64,000 bases of DNA. Source: Pontibacter coccineus (GTDB lineage: Bacteria; Bacteroidota; Bacteroidia; Cytophagales; Hymenobacteraceae). The stretch lies in the NCBI RefSeq assembly GCF_030546575.1, contig NZ_JAUOTN010000004.1, forward strand, positions 372,001 to 436,000. Direction: 5' to 3'. The notes under the pieces are model-generated. The model saw only the letters and a program-made list of their open reading frames with translations, was not told the origin of the DNA and searched no databases. The position numbers were made by a program, and so were the translations under genes. Positions 27,183 through 36,548 of this stretch are shown in pieces. Every line of letters starts with the position of its first letter. Positions within the stretch are counted from its first letter, which is position 1.

Positions 27183-28406
27183 ATGAACGTCCCTTATCTC
27201 ATAGCGAAGCGTTATTTTTTCTCTAAGAAGAAGAGGAACATCATCAGCATTATCTCCAACATTGCCATGATCGGGGTGGCGGTGGGCACGGCCGCGCTTA
27301 TTATCGTGCTGTCGGTGTTCAACGGCCTCGAAGACCTTATCCGGACCATCTATACCAGCTTCGACCCTAACCTGAAGATATCGGCGGCGGAAGGCAAATC
27401 TTTTGAGACGGACACGGAGTTCATGAACCGGATACGCCGCACGCCGGGTGTAGCGCTGGTAACCGAGGTGATCGAGGATAATGCGCTGCTGCGTTACAAC
27501 GACCGCCAGATGGTGGTAAAGGTAAAGGGCGTGAGTGAAAACTTTTTCGAGCAGAACAGGATAGGCTCTTCGGTAGTGGAGGGGCACTATAACCTGTATG
27601 CCAACAATAATTACTATGCCCTGGTCGGACGGGGCGTGCAGTATCAGTTATCCATCCGGACGAGCAATGAGTTCACGAACATGCAGTTCCTGTACCCGCG
27701 AAACACCAAATTCAATCCGCTTAACCCCGAAGGCGCTTTCAAGTCGCTGCAAATAACCCCTGGTGGCGTGTTTGCCATCGAGCGGCAGTACGACGACGCC
27801 TATGTATTTGTGCCCATTCAGTTTGCGGAGGAACTCATGGAATACGGCCGGCGGCGTACGGCCATCGAGATCAAGGTAGAGAACGGGCAACGCATCGAGA
27901 ACGTGAAACGCGCCCTGCAGAAGGTGCTGGGAGAAGGCTTTCTGGTGCAGAACAGCGACGAGCAACATACCAGCCTCCTGCGTGCCGTCAAGGTCGAGAA
28001 GCTCTTCGTGTTCATTACCTTCGCCTTTATTCTGCTCATCGCCTCGCTCAATATCTTCTTCTCCCTCTCCATGCTGGTGATCGACAAGAAGAAAGATATC
28101 GCGGTGCTTGCCTCCATGGGCGCCACCAAAGAACAGATCCGTAACATCTTCCTGTTTGAGGGGGCTTTGGTCGCCTTTATCGGAGCTTCTTACGGCCTGT
28201 CGCTGGGCATGCTGATCGCCAACCTGCAGCAGACTTTTGGCATTGTTTCGATGGGTATGGCCACGTCGGTTGTCGACTCTTACCCTGTCAAGTTGGTGTT
28301 GATGGACTTTGTGCTGACGGGTGCTGCCATTGTGATCATCACCATGCTGGTATCCATACGCCCTGCCCGCAAAGCGGCTGCCATGTCCGTGCGCGACAAC
28401 CTGTAA
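27183..28406 (+). CDS. LolC/LolE-type ABC transporter permease
   Basis: A 407-residue inner-membrane protein of the FtsX/MacB permease superfamily. An N-terminal helix after KRYFFSKKKRN (about 20-45), a large periplasmic domain (about 45-270) and three C-terminal helices (about 275-300, 318-345 and 370-395) match the lipoprotein-releasing LolC/E architecture. It would pass outer-membrane lipoproteins to the carrier with an ATPase (LolD) that is not encoded here. Family assignment is by architecture and the VAVGTAALIIVLSVFNGLE segment. Confidence 0.85.
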   Translation: MNVPYLIAKRYFFSKKKRNIISIISNIAMIGVAVGTAALIIVLSVFNGLEDLIRTIYTSFDPNLKISAAEGKSFETDTEFMNRIRRTPGVALVTEVIEDNALLRYNDRQMVVKVKGVSENFFEQNRIGSSVVEGHYNLYANNNYYALVGRGVQYQLSIRTSNEFTNMQFLYPRNTKFNPLNPEGAFKSLQITPGGVFAIERQYDDAYVFVPIQFAEELMEYGRRRTAIEIKVENGQRIENVKRALQKVLGEGFLVQNSDEQHTSLLRAVKVEKLFVFITFAFILLIASLNIFFSLSMLVIDKKKDIAVLASMGATKEQIRNIFLFEGALVAFIGASYGLSLGMLIANLQQTFGIVSMGMATSVVDSYPVKLVLMDFVLTGAAIVIITMLVSIRPARKAAAMSVRDNL

Positions 28407-28449
28407 GGTATAGGCGCGACCACATTTCCCTTCGCTTCACCCCGGTCCC

Positions 28450-29127
28450 ATGAAAGCCATCCTGCTGTTTTTCCTGCTTCTTATGTTCGGCTGCTCCACA
28501 GTTGAGACGGATACGCCAGTGGAAGATCCAGCCGCAGGTATAGCACCAACCGAAACAGCAGCCCATACCTCCCCCAACACCAAAATCCGTTTCCTGTGGC
28601 GGGAACAGGTATACGATGCCGGCCTGCAGGACTCTGTGAGCACAATTGTGATCGATCAGGCTTTAGCTGATAGGCTGACTGACGCCGAACGGGCCGCCCT
28701 GGGCTATGTCGTTACTTTTATAGGCAGCGAGTGCGACTGGGATGGTAATGCGAACGAGGAGTTTAGTAATCTTAAGTGCAAAGCCTTGACCGCACTCAAA
28801 CTGGGGTATCAGTGCTCCGACCAGCACCTGGGCTTTCTGCAAAACTGGTTTCGAAACGACCAGGAGGTGCTGGCTCGCCTGTCCTCTTGTCCCCGGGTGC
28901 CTTTTACAGCCTCTAATCAGCAAACATTCGACGAGGTATACCTGACCACCAAAAGCGATACGATACAAGTATGGTTTAGCGCAAGCGGCGTAACCCTACC
29001 GATGAATGCCGCCTGGGAGTGGACGGAGGAGAATGTCTTCCTGGTTCAGGGGAGTGCTCTAAACCTAGTGAGGGCAAATCAATCAGAGGTGGTGAGGAGT
29101 GAACTGGGGTTGGAAGAAGGACTTTAG
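28450..29127 (+). CDS. Predicted lipoprotein of unknown function
   Basis: A 225-residue protein with a lipoprotein signal (MKAILLFFLLLMFGC; lipobox cysteine C15) followed by an acidic, Thr/Pro-rich linker. The body contains four cysteines (ECDW, LKCK, YQCSD, SSCPR) that could form disulfides. No domain recognised. It follows the Lol-type permease after 43 nt, which may only reflect cotranscription. Confidence 0.7.
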   Translation: MKAILLFFLLLMFGCSTVETDTPVEDPAAGIAPTETAAHTSPNTKIRFLWREQVYDAGLQDSVSTIVIDQALADRLTDAERAALGYVVTFIGSECDWDGNANEEFSNLKCKALTALKLGYQCSDQHLGFLQNWFRNDQEVLARLSSCPRVPFTASNQQTFDEVYLTTKSDTIQVWFSASGVTLPMNAAWEWTEENVFLVQGSALNLVRANQSEVVRSELGLEEGL

Positions 29128-29279
29128 TTATTAGGCAAGCATATGGTAACCGCTATATATTGAGATTAAAAGTCTTTAATGTGTTAGAGCGGGTATTTTA
29201 ATGCTGTAAATATGAAAATATTTTGATTAGCAACAGTGATTTTAAGGGGTTTGGCGTAGGAAATCAGGCGATTTTTGGG

Positions 29280-29287
29280 TAAATTTG
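29280..29287 (+). promoter_or_regulatory. -7 type element before the SNF2 helicase gene
   Basis: TAAATTTG matches TAnnTTTG exactly, 21 nt before the ATG. The nearest TTTG (29250-29253) is 26 nt away, longer than usual, so the -33 part is uncertain. Confidence 0.4.
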
Positions 29288-29308
29288 GTCTCCTAAAATT
29301 GTACCTGT

Positions 29309-32245
29309 ATGAAAGTATACACCACGCAGCCGTTTCAGGTGATCTACTCTTTGTTCGAGCATGAGTACCTGGGATACCTGTTCGAATCTTTTGTGGTGCA
29401 GATTAATACCAAGGGGCAGCTGACTTTACAGCACCAGAATATTTCTGCCAAAAACGCCGACGAATTTTCCGCTCGTCTCGATGCCAAAGACTTTAAACTG
29501 ATCCCCCTAACCGATCAGATCCAGCAGGACGCCGTCCTGAAAAAGTTCTCGAACAAGAAACTCTCCGCTGCTGATTTTTTCCTGAAGGTATACGACCCCG
29601 AAAAGGGCGATAAAAACATGCAGGAGGCGATAAGCCAATACATACAGGTGCGGATGAACAAGATTCTGGAGATGCTCCAGGACCGTCGCACATTTATCAT
29701 TGGCAAAGACGGAGACCCAACCTGGAGGGAGATTCAGGTGGCGGCCGACAAAGCCTCCGTACGATTTCACCTGCACCGAAACGAAGACAATACCCACTAC
29801 TACCCTACCGTCAGATACAAGGGCGAGAAGCTGAACTTCCAGTACCGGAACGCCGCTCTGATCTGCCACGAGCCTGCCTGGCTGATGGTGGATGGGGTGA
29901 TACACAGTTTTGAGAACGGCATTGACGGTAAGAAACTGCAGCCCTTCCTCAATAAGAAGTTTATTCTGGTTCCGCGTTCCGTAGAGGAAAACTACTACCG
30001 CAAGTTTGTGACCTCGCTGGTAGAGTCCTTCGACGTGAGGCCGAATGGGTTCGAGATCAAACCGCAGCAGTTCAGCCCCAAACCGCACCTGAATTTCTCC
30101 GAAGTCAAGTCGGCCAACGTGTCTGCCCTGCTAAGCAGTGGCGGCAGCGAGGCCAGCAAAACGGACAAGGCTGCAGCAGCTGCCGACAAAATCCTGTTCA
30201 ACCTATCGTTCAAGTATGGCGACCACCTGGTGGAGGCGCAGGATGCCAAGCGCATTAGCGTGAACATGGAAAAAACGGAGGACTCCTACATTTTCCATAA
30301 GCTGATACGCGATGCGGTGCATGAAAAACAGTATGTGAAGGAGCTGGCCAATCGCGAGCTGGAAGTGAAGAACGGGCAGGCCGTGCTGGACAAGGGCGCC
30401 GCCTTCTCGTGGCTCAACAACAACTTGCAGGCACTGGAGCAGCTGGGGTTCACGGTGGAGCAATCCGAGAAGAGTGGCAAGCACTACTTTATTGGTGAGA
30501 TAACTGTTAACGTAGGCATCACCGAAAACAACGACTGGTTCGATATTTACGGGACGGTGCGCTTCGGAGAGTTCGAAGTACCGTTCATCAGGCTCAAAAA
30601 CCACATCCTGACCCACAACAACGAGTATTTACTACCGAACGGGCAGGTAGCGATTATACCTGAAGAATGGTTTACGCAGTACATCGAGCTGTTTGCCTTC
30701 TCGGAGGGGGAGCACCAGTTGACGCTGCGCAAGCACCACATGGCGCTCGTAAACGATTTGCAGAACGGCAACCTGGCCCAGGTGACGATGACGCGCAAGC
30801 TGGAGAAGCTGCGTGAGTTTGATGCCATAGAGGACAAGCCACTCCCGGTGGGCTTTCGGGGCGAGTTGCGGCCTTACCAAAAGGCGGGTTACAACTGGCT
30901 GCATTTTGTGAAGGACTTTAAGTTCGGGGGCTGCCTGGCCGACGACATGGGCCTGGGTAAAACTGTGCAGACGCTGGCCATGCTGCAACACCGCAAAGAG
31001 AACGGTGCCGAGTCGGCTACGTTGCTGGTGATGCCGACCTCGCTTATCTACAACTGGCTGAACGAGGCGCAGAAGTTCACACCGGAGCTGCGCATCCTCA
31101 CCTATACCGGCACCTACCGAGACAAGAACGTGGAGCAGTTCAAGGACTACGACCTCGTGCTGACCTCCTACGGCATTGTGCGCCTGGATACGGAGCTGCT
31201 CAAGACCTACTACTTCGACTACATCATCCTGGACGAGTCGCAGGCCATCAAGAACCCGGATTCCAATACCTCAAAGGCAGTCCGCTCGCTCAAATCGCGC
31301 CACCGCCTGATCCTGACCGGTACGCCGGTCGAGAACAGCACCATGGACCTTTGGTCGCAGATGTCGTTCATCAACCCGGGCCTGCTGGGCAATCAGCATT
31401 TCTTCCGGAAAGAGTTTCTGAAGCCGATTGAGAAGCAAAAAGATGAGCACAAGACACGCCGGCTGCATGCGCTTATCAAACCCTTTATACTGCGGAGGCA
31501 TAAGTCGCAAGTGGCCCGTGAACTGCCGCCCAAGATAGAGCACACCACCTTCTGCAAAATGACAGAGGAGCAGGAACACGCCTACGAGGAAACCAAGTCG
31601 TATTACCGCAACAAGATTTTGACCAGCTTGGAAGAAAAAGGGCCAGGCAACACGCAGTTTATGCTCTTGCAGGGTTTGATGAAGCTCCGGCAGATAGCCA
31701 ATCACCCTTACATGACGGACCCGGGCTACGAAGGCGAGTCGGGGAAGTTGAAAGAGGTGATGCGCATGACCCGGAGCATCGTGGCAAAAGGACACAAAGT
31801 GCTTGTCTTTAGTCAGTTTGTGAAGCACCTGGAAATTGTGAGGCAGGCGCTGGATGAGAAAGGAATTACCTATGCCTACCTGGACGGCAACACCAAAAAC
31901 CGGCAGCAGCAGGTAGAGCTGTTCCAGAACAACCCGGGCATCCAGGTGTTTTTGATTTCGATGAAAGCCGGTGGCGTTGGCCTTAACCTGACGGCCGCGG
32001 ACTATGTGTTTATCCTAGACCCGTGGTGGAACCCTGCCGTAGAAGCGCAAGCCGTGGACCGAGCCCACCGCATCGGTCAGCAGAACAAGGTATTTACTTA
32101 CAAGTTCATCACCAAAGACACCGTAGAGGAGAAGATCCTGGCGCTGCAGAACCGTAAGATTCAACTCGTAACCGATCTGATCAGCACCGACGAGAACATC
32201 ATCAAGAACCTGACAAAAGAAGATATCGACAATCTGTTGAGTTAG
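29309..32245 (+). CDS. SNF2-family DEAD/DEAH-box helicase-like ATPase
   Basis: A 978-residue protein. The N-terminal half (about 1-520) is a Bacteroidota-type accessory region I do not recognise. The C-terminal half is a complete SNF2 engine: DDMGLGKT (Walker A near 548-552), TLLVMPTSLIYNWLNE, D642-E-S-Q645 in place of DEAH, LILTGTPVENSTMDLWSQ, the second RecA lobe with VFLISMKAGGVGLNLTAADYV, and WWNPAVEAQAVDRAHRIGQ. It would translocate on double-stranded DNA and remodel protein-DNA complexes. Bacterial SNF2 proteins of this kind (RapA-like or defence-associated) vary in role; no partner gene sits beside it, so a defence role is not supported. Confidence 0.9.
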   Translation: MKVYTTQPFQVIYSLFEHEYLGYLFESFVVQINTKGQLTLQHQNISAKNADEFSARLDAKDFKLIPLTDQIQQDAVLKKFSNKKLSAADFFLKVYDPEKGDKNMQEAISQYIQVRMNKILEMLQDRRTFIIGKDGDPTWREIQVAADKASVRFHLHRNEDNTHYYPTVRYKGEKLNFQYRNAALICHEPAWLMVDGVIHSFENGIDGKKLQPFLNKKFILVPRSVEENYYRKFVTSLVESFDVRPNGFEIKPQQFSPKPHLNFSEVKSANVSALLSSGGSEASKTDKAAAAADKILFNLSFKYGDHLVEAQDAKRISVNMEKTEDSYIFHKLIRDAVHEKQYVKELANRELEVKNGQAVLDKGAAFSWLNNNLQALEQLGFTVEQSEKSGKHYFIGEITVNVGITENNDWFDIYGTVRFGEFEVPFIRLKNHILTHNNEYLLPNGQVAIIPEEWFTQYIELFAFSEGEHQLTLRKHHMALVNDLQNGNLAQVTMTRKLEKLREFDAIEDKPLPVGFRGELRPYQKAGYNWLHFVKDFKFGGCLADDMGLGKTVQTLAMLQHRKENGAESATLLVMPTSLIYNWLNEAQKFTPELRILTYTGTYRDKNVEQFKDYDLVLTSYGIVRLDTELLKTYYFDYIILDESQAIKNPDSNTSKAVRSLKSRHRLILTGTPVENSTMDLWSQMSFINPGLLGNQHFFRKEFLKPIEKQKDEHKTRRLHALIKPFILRRHKSQVARELPPKIEHTTFCKMTEEQEHAYEETKSYYRNKILTSLEEKGPGNTQFMLLQGLMKLRQIANHPYMTDPGYEGESGKLKEVMRMTRSIVAKGHKVLVFSQFVKHLEIVRQALDEKGITYAYLDGNTKNRQQQVELFQNNPGIQVFLISMKAGGVGLNLTAADYVFILDPWWNPAVEAQAVDRAHRIGQQNKVFTYKFITKDTVEEKILALQNRKIQLVTDLISTDENIIKNLTKEDIDNLLS

Positions 32246-32307
32246 GGGTTAATTCTTAAATGGTTGATGGTTGAATTGTTAGTTTGCTAGTGAATGATTA
32301 TACCGGA

Positions 32308-32339
32308 GCCGCAGCATGATGCATGTTGCGGCTTTTTTG
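32308..32339 (+). terminator. Terminator of the SNF2 gene
   Basis: GCCGCAGCATG (32308-32318) pairs with CATGTTGCGGC (32322-32332) with one G-T pair, followed by six Ts. Confidence 0.82.
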
Positions 32340-32617
32340 TAGGTATAGGTATAGCTAACAGATCGCAGCAACATTTGCCTCCTGATATGGTTAAGCAAGT
32401 AAACAGGTATAGCAGTTAAGGTATAGCTCAATGTCACCAATTTAGGAAACGCTTCACAACACCTGACACCTCGATTGTGACCGAGACGTGAGGGGAAGAG
32501 GGTGAGCATAGCTCAGAAAGGTAAGGGTTATTTCAGCGTGCCAGCCATGTTCCGGATTTCTCCCAAAGCAAGGGCCCTGCCTCCTTTAAAGGCATGGCCA
32601 TTTCGTTCACTTTGCTT

Positions 32618-32713
32618 TGTCATCCTGGAAGGATTCTGGTAGCAAGTAGCATAAGCTTAACCTCCGGGGGTAGGGGCCCCCTATTTCAACCAGGTTCCTT
32701 TACAGAATGACAA
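32618..32713. repeat. MITE-like or REP-like inverted-repeat unit
   Basis: TTGTCATCCTG (32618-32628) and CAGAATGACAA (32703-32713) are inverted ends with one mismatch, 96 nt overall. TGTCATCCTG-type ends are common in dispersed intergenic repeats of Bacteroidota genomes; only this copy is visible here. Confidence 0.4.
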
Positions 32714-32932
32714 TAAGTTTTAAGAGTATTCTTTTAGAATGAAACGGCATTGCCCCTAACTCCGGGTCGAAAGGACATAAAATCCTAAAGTTGACGAGAT
32801 TGAAGGTATGGGCATACCGCAGCTATACCTGAAGCTGGCTTGTTTTCGTTTCTGCCAGGACGGTTGCTTGTTATAAATTGACGAGTCAGGCTTTTGAATC
32901 TCCCGCGAACCGACCATTTAACAATTTAAAAA

Positions 32933-33373
32933 ATGCTCCTTCACCTGAAAACCACCGTGCAGCAAGACTTTCGGAGTGTGTTTCACGCCTTTGATGAGCA
33001 GCTGTTCAGGAAGCTGGCGCCGCCCTACCCCCGGCTGAAACTGTTGCGGTTTGATGGGAGCGCGCCTGGTGATGTGGTGGAGGTGGAGTTGCAGACAGGT
33101 ATAAGGTCCTTCCGGTGGACCAGCCGGATCACAGAGCGGGAGATAACAGACAGGGCAGCGTGGTTTGTAGACGAAGGCCAGGAAGTGCCCCCGCCCCTGC
33201 GCAACTGGCAGCACAAGCATCTGGTCACGCAGCACGGCAGCGGCGCCATCATCCATGATATCATCGAGTATAGCACCGGGTATAAAGCATTGGATGTTAT
33301 GCTATACCCTTTCATGCTGGCAGCTTTTGGTATGCGGAAGCCGGTTTACAAAAAGGTGTTCAGGCAGGTATAG
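32933..33373 (+). CDS. SRPBCC-family ligand-binding protein
   Basis: A 146-residue protein with the START/SRPBCC helix-grip layout: an N-terminal strand and helix (VQQDFRSVFHAFDEQLFRKL), strands with FRWTSRITEREITDRAAWFVD, and a long C-terminal helix near LDVMLYPFMLAAFGMRKP. This family binds hydrophobic ligands. Similar small SRPBCC proteins often neighbour carotenoid genes in Bacteroidota, and the carotenoid pair lies 840 nt downstream, but a role there is inferred from context only. Convergent with the SanA-like gene, one nt between the stops. Confidence 0.75.
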   Translation: MLLHLKTTVQQDFRSVFHAFDEQLFRKLAPPYPRLKLLRFDGSAPGDVVEVELQTGIRSFRWTSRITEREITDRAAWFVDEGQEVPPPLRNWQHKHLVTQHGSGAIIHDIIEYSTGYKALDVMLYPFMLAAFGMRKPVYKKVFRQV

Positions 33374-33374
33374 C

Positions 33375-34043
33375 TTAGTAGTGAAGCAGCGCGTTTGAAG
33401 CACCTGAGATAGCGACGGGCTCACCCAGAAATTTAGGCTTTCGGTTTAAGTTCACTTCCACAATCGCGTTAACAGTTGCGAGCACCTCCCGAAGGTAATT
33501 GCGCTGATATCCGGCATAGTGCCCTTTATCTGCTATGTAGCCATAGCTGTCCAGCCCAAGTGACCTGCCGATGTAAATAGCTCTGTCGAGGTGATAGTTC
33601 TGTGAAACAAGCACGGCCCGGTCTACCTTGAACACCTCTTTTGCGCGGTATAAAGTAGAGTAAGTATCAAAGCCGGCGAAATCCAGAAAAATATCATCAA
33701 CCCTTACATTCTTTGATAGGCAGTAGTCGCGCATCACTTTAAGTTCGTCGTAGCTTCGACTACCATTGTCTCCTGACAAAAGCAGCCGCTGCACCTTGCC
33801 TGCCTTGTATAATCGTATACCTGCGTTAAGCCTGTCCTTCAGGTACTTGCTGGGTTTGCCCTTGCGAATGCCGGCACCAAAAATTATACCTGTATAGCAA
33901 GCAGGAACGTGCTCAGTCTGCCTAAAGGTATACTGGTTAGACTGGCGCTTTACTAAAGTGATGACAGATGCACAAGCCAAAGCTATTATTACAAAGGCGA
34001 GAAGCACAATCATCAGGTGCTTCCGCTTAAAAAGGAGTTTCAT
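33375..34043 (-). CDS. SanA/YdcF-like DUF218 protein
   Basis: A 222-residue membrane-anchored protein with one N-terminal helix (about 11-31, IVLLAFVIIALACASVITLV) and a DUF218 domain. Landmarks are GIIFGAGIRKGKPSKYLKDR, LLLSGDNGSRSYDE, and AVLVSQNYHLDRAIYIGR. SanA and related proteins influence envelope permeability and vancomycin sensitivity; the reaction is not firmly established. Divergent from the carotenoid operon, about 170 nt apart. Confidence 0.85.
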   Translation of the reverse strand: MKLLFKRKHLMIVLLAFVIIALACASVITLVKRQSNQYTFRQTEHVPACYTGIIFGAGIRKGKPSKYLKDRLNAGIRLYKAGKVQRLLLSGDNGSRSYDELKVMRDYCLSKNVRVDDIFLDFAGFDTYSTLYRAKEVFKVDRAVLVSQNYHLDRAIYIGRSLGLDSYGYIADKGHYAGYQRNYLREVLATVNAIVEVNLNRKPKFLGEPVAISGASNALLHY

Positions 34044-34210
34044 AGTTGAGTAAATAGGAGGTGTAAGACAGGTATAAGATACATATAAAATTGTGAATAT
34101 TTAAAACCCTGACATACGCCTATTTTTAAGGTATAAGCGACAATCCTCAAAACCTTTGCCCTACCCTTGCAGTTAAGTGCAGGAGAGTATTAATCTGCTT
34201 AAATTCGGGT

Positions 34211-35707
34211 ATGACGAAAGCGGCCATTATCGGTTCAGGTATAGGAGGTATAGCCACGGCCATCAGGCTGGCGGTGAAAGGCTATTACGTGACCGTGTTT
34301 GAGGCCAATGCGTCGTTTGGGGGCAAAATGCACCAGTTCGATCTGCAGGGCTATCGCTTCGATGCCGGCCCCTCGCTGTTCACGCTGCCGCACCTTGTCG
34401 ATGAGCTCTTCACGCTGGCCGGCCGCAACCCTTCCGACTACTTTACCTATACCCGCCTCGACCCGATTACGCACTACTTCTGGCCCGATGGCAGCCACCT
34501 GAAAGCGTATGCAGATGCCGAAGCTTTTGCTATTGAAGCAGAGCAGCAGCTAGGCGTAAGTGCGCAGGATGTACGGGAAGTGCTGGCCAAGAGCGCCCGA
34601 CTTTACCAAGGCACGGCAGATACTTTTCTGCACAAGTCCCTGCACCGGCTCGATACCTACCTGAGCGCCGATGTGCTTAAGGCGCTGGGCTGCCTGTCGG
34701 ACCTGGGCCTGACAACGACGATGCATGATGCCAACTCAAAACTGTTTGATGACCAGCGCTTTGTGCAGCTGCTCGACCGATTTGCCACCTACAACGGTTC
34801 TGACCCTTACCAGGCACCGGGCACTCTCAACCTGATACCACACCTGGAGCACAACATCGGCGCTTTTTATCCGAAAGGCGGTATTTACAGTATTGCGGCC
34901 AGTCTGGTGAAGCTGGCCGAAGAACTGGGCGTGGCCTTTAGGTATAACGAGCGGGTAGAGCGCATTATCACGCAAAACGGTACAGCCACAGGTATAGCAA
35001 CCAGCACCGGCAGGTATAAGGCCGATGTAGTGGTGAGCAACATGGATGTGGTACCGACCTACCGCCGCTTGCTACCCGACCAGCCAGCGCCTGAGCAGAC
35101 GCTGCAGCAGCCGCGCTCCAGCTCCGCGTTAATCTACTACTGGGGTATAGCGCGCGAGTTTCCGGAACTGCACCTGCACAACATCTTTTTCAGCCAGGAC
35201 TACAGGCAGGAGTTCGAGCACATCTTCCGGCATAAGTCCATCAGCCCGGACCCGACCGTGTATGTGAACATCACCTCCAAAATGGAAAAACGCGATGCCC
35301 CCGCAGGTTGCGAAAACTGGTTTGTGATGGTGAACGTGCCACACCATCAGGGGCAGGACTGGGAACAACTTACCAGCACTACTCGCCAGGCGGTAACAGA
35401 TAAGCTGAGCCGCATGCTGCAAACCGACCTCCGGCAGGCCATTGTCTGCGAGCAGGTGCTGGACCCACTGCTGATCGAGCAGCATACGTCTTCTTACGCC
35501 GGGGCGCTCTATGGCAGCAGCTCAAACAACCGCATGGCGGCTTTCCTGCGGCACCCGAATTTCAACTCTAGATTAAAGGGACTCTACTTTTGTGGCGGCA
35601 GCGTACACCCTGGCGGAGGTATACCACTCTGCCTGCTTTCTGCCCGTATAGTGGGTAACCTGGTGCCCGTCGTAACATCAGTTAACCGATCGAAACAGCA
35701 TGTCTGA
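34211..35707 (+). CDS. crtD: Carotenoid desaturase, CrtD-like (CrtI family)
   Basis: A 498-residue FAD-dependent carotenoid desaturase. The dinucleotide motif GSGIGGIATAIRLA sits at residues 8-21, followed by VFEANASFGGKM and DAGPSLFTLP, and the C-terminal FAD motif reads GGSVHPGGGIPLCLLSARI. The CrtI family includes phytoene desaturase and 1-hydroxycarotenoid 3,4-desaturase (CrtD). CrtD is preferred because its stop overlaps the start of cruF (8 nt), and CruF makes the 1-hydroxy substrate CrtD uses. Together they would build the flexixanthin- or saproxanthin-type acyclic end group of Cytophagales pigments. No crtB, crtY or crtW is in the window. The exact subtype is inferred. Confidence 0.82.
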   Translation: MTKAAIIGSGIGGIATAIRLAVKGYYVTVFEANASFGGKMHQFDLQGYRFDAGPSLFTLPHLVDELFTLAGRNPSDYFTYTRLDPITHYFWPDGSHLKAYADAEAFAIEAEQQLGVSAQDVREVLAKSARLYQGTADTFLHKSLHRLDTYLSADVLKALGCLSDLGLTTTMHDANSKLFDDQRFVQLLDRFATYNGSDPYQAPGTLNLIPHLEHNIGAFYPKGGIYSIAASLVKLAEELGVAFRYNERVERIITQNGTATGIATSTGRYKADVVVSNMDVVPTYRRLLPDQPAPEQTLQQPRSSSALIYYWGIAREFPELHLHNIFFSQDYRQEFEHIFRHKSISPDPTVYVNITSKMEKRDAPAGCENWFVMVNVPHHQGQDWEQLTSTTRQAVTDKLSRMLQTDLRQAIVCEQVLDPLLIEQHTSSYAGALYGSSSNNRMAAFLRHPNFNSRLKGLYFCGGSVHPGGGIPLCLLSARIVGNLVPVVTSVNRSKQHV

Positions 35708-36383
35708 AACCATACATTCATACCAGCCGGCTATACCTTTGCAGCAGCGCCTGAAGCCCTATGCTTTTGCTGTGGCCTTGGGCGTGCTGGCTATTTTTCA
35801 CGCAGTGGGCTTTTGGGGGCTCTTGTTTAGTGGCGAACCCGAAAAGTTTCAGCGGCTTACGCCTATGAACCTGATTCTCACGAACGTCTTGCTCTTTTCT
35901 TTCCACAAGCGCTGGAACGCGGCCTTTCTGCTTTTCGTGCTGGTGATTGTGGCGGCGGGCTTTTTTGCCGAAGTGGTAGGGATACACACCGGTCTGCTGT
36001 TCGGAGACTATGCCTATGGAGAGTCTTTGGGTATAAAGTTTCTGGACGTGCCCTTGCTGATCGGGCTCAACTGGCTGATGCTCGTCTACACGACGGGACA
36101 TTTGGTAAACATGATTGACATGCACTGGCTTGTGAGAGCCCTGGTGGCAGCCCTACTGATGGTCGGGCTCGATTTTTTTCTGGAGCCGGTAGCGGTGGCT
36201 TTTGACTTTTGGGACTGGCAGGGCGGCCACATTCCATGGTCTAACTATTTGGGGTGGCTGGGGCTGTCTTTTCTGTTTCAGGTATACTTCCAAAAAGCCC
36301 CCATTTACAAACAGAACCGTTTGGCACCCTACGTATACCTGGTCCAATCCGTTTTCTTCATAAGTATCTGGACCTTACTGTAA
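35700..36383 (+). CDS. cruF: Carotenoid 1,2-hydratase of the CruF/DUF422 family
   Basis: A 227-residue polytopic membrane protein with about seven hydrophobic helices and the DUF422 landmarks FAEVVGIHTGLLFGDYAYGE, GIKFLDVPLLIGLNWLM, DFFLEPVAVAFDFWDW and the terminal WTLL. CruF-type proteins hydrate the psi end of gamma-carotene-type pigments; the acidic residues in FAEVVG, FGDYAYG and LDFFLEP are the probable active-site residues. It overlaps crtD by 8 nt, so translation is probably coupled. A short low-coding stretch follows before the TetR regulator. Confidence 0.85.
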   Translation: MSETIHSYQPAIPLQQRLKPYAFAVALGVLAIFHAVGFWGLLFSGEPEKFQRLTPMNLILTNVLLFSFHKRWNAAFLLFVLVIVAAGFFAEVVGIHTGLLFGDYAYGESLGIKFLDVPLLIGLNWLMLVYTTGHLVNMIDMHWLVRALVAALLMVGLDFFLEPVAVAFDFWDWQGGHIPWSNYLGWLGLSFLFQVYFQKAPIYKQNRLAPYVYLVQSVFFISIWTLL

Positions 36384-36548
36384 ATCTGCCCGGTCTCAAC
36401 CTGGAGCGGTTTGCAGAGCGTAACTTATTGTGTTACATTTGCATGTTCCTTACGAGACATCAAACGCAAATTAATTATACACCGGGCCCGTTAGTGCGTA
36501 TATAGATACTTGTCCTAAACAGCGCAGCTTGGTGACCTACCTTATTCA

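Larger units (their letters stand above)
32246..32932. other. 687-nt spacer with terminator, motif cluster and MITE-like inverted repeat
   Basis: No convincing gene. It opens with TTGATGGTTGAATTGTTAG-like low-complexity sequence and a terminator (32308-32338). Four exact AGGTATAG copies lie within 90 nt (32341-32427). A pair of 11-bp inverted ends at 32618 and 32703 follows. The last 20 nt hold a CCATTTAACAATTT tract complementary to the tract after the helicase stop. Confidence 0.6.

Noticed and set aside
29309..32245. SNF2 helicase as part of a defence system (DISARM-like)
   Set aside because: No methyltransferase of restriction type, PLD nuclease or DUF1998 gene sits beside it; its neighbours are housekeeping genes.
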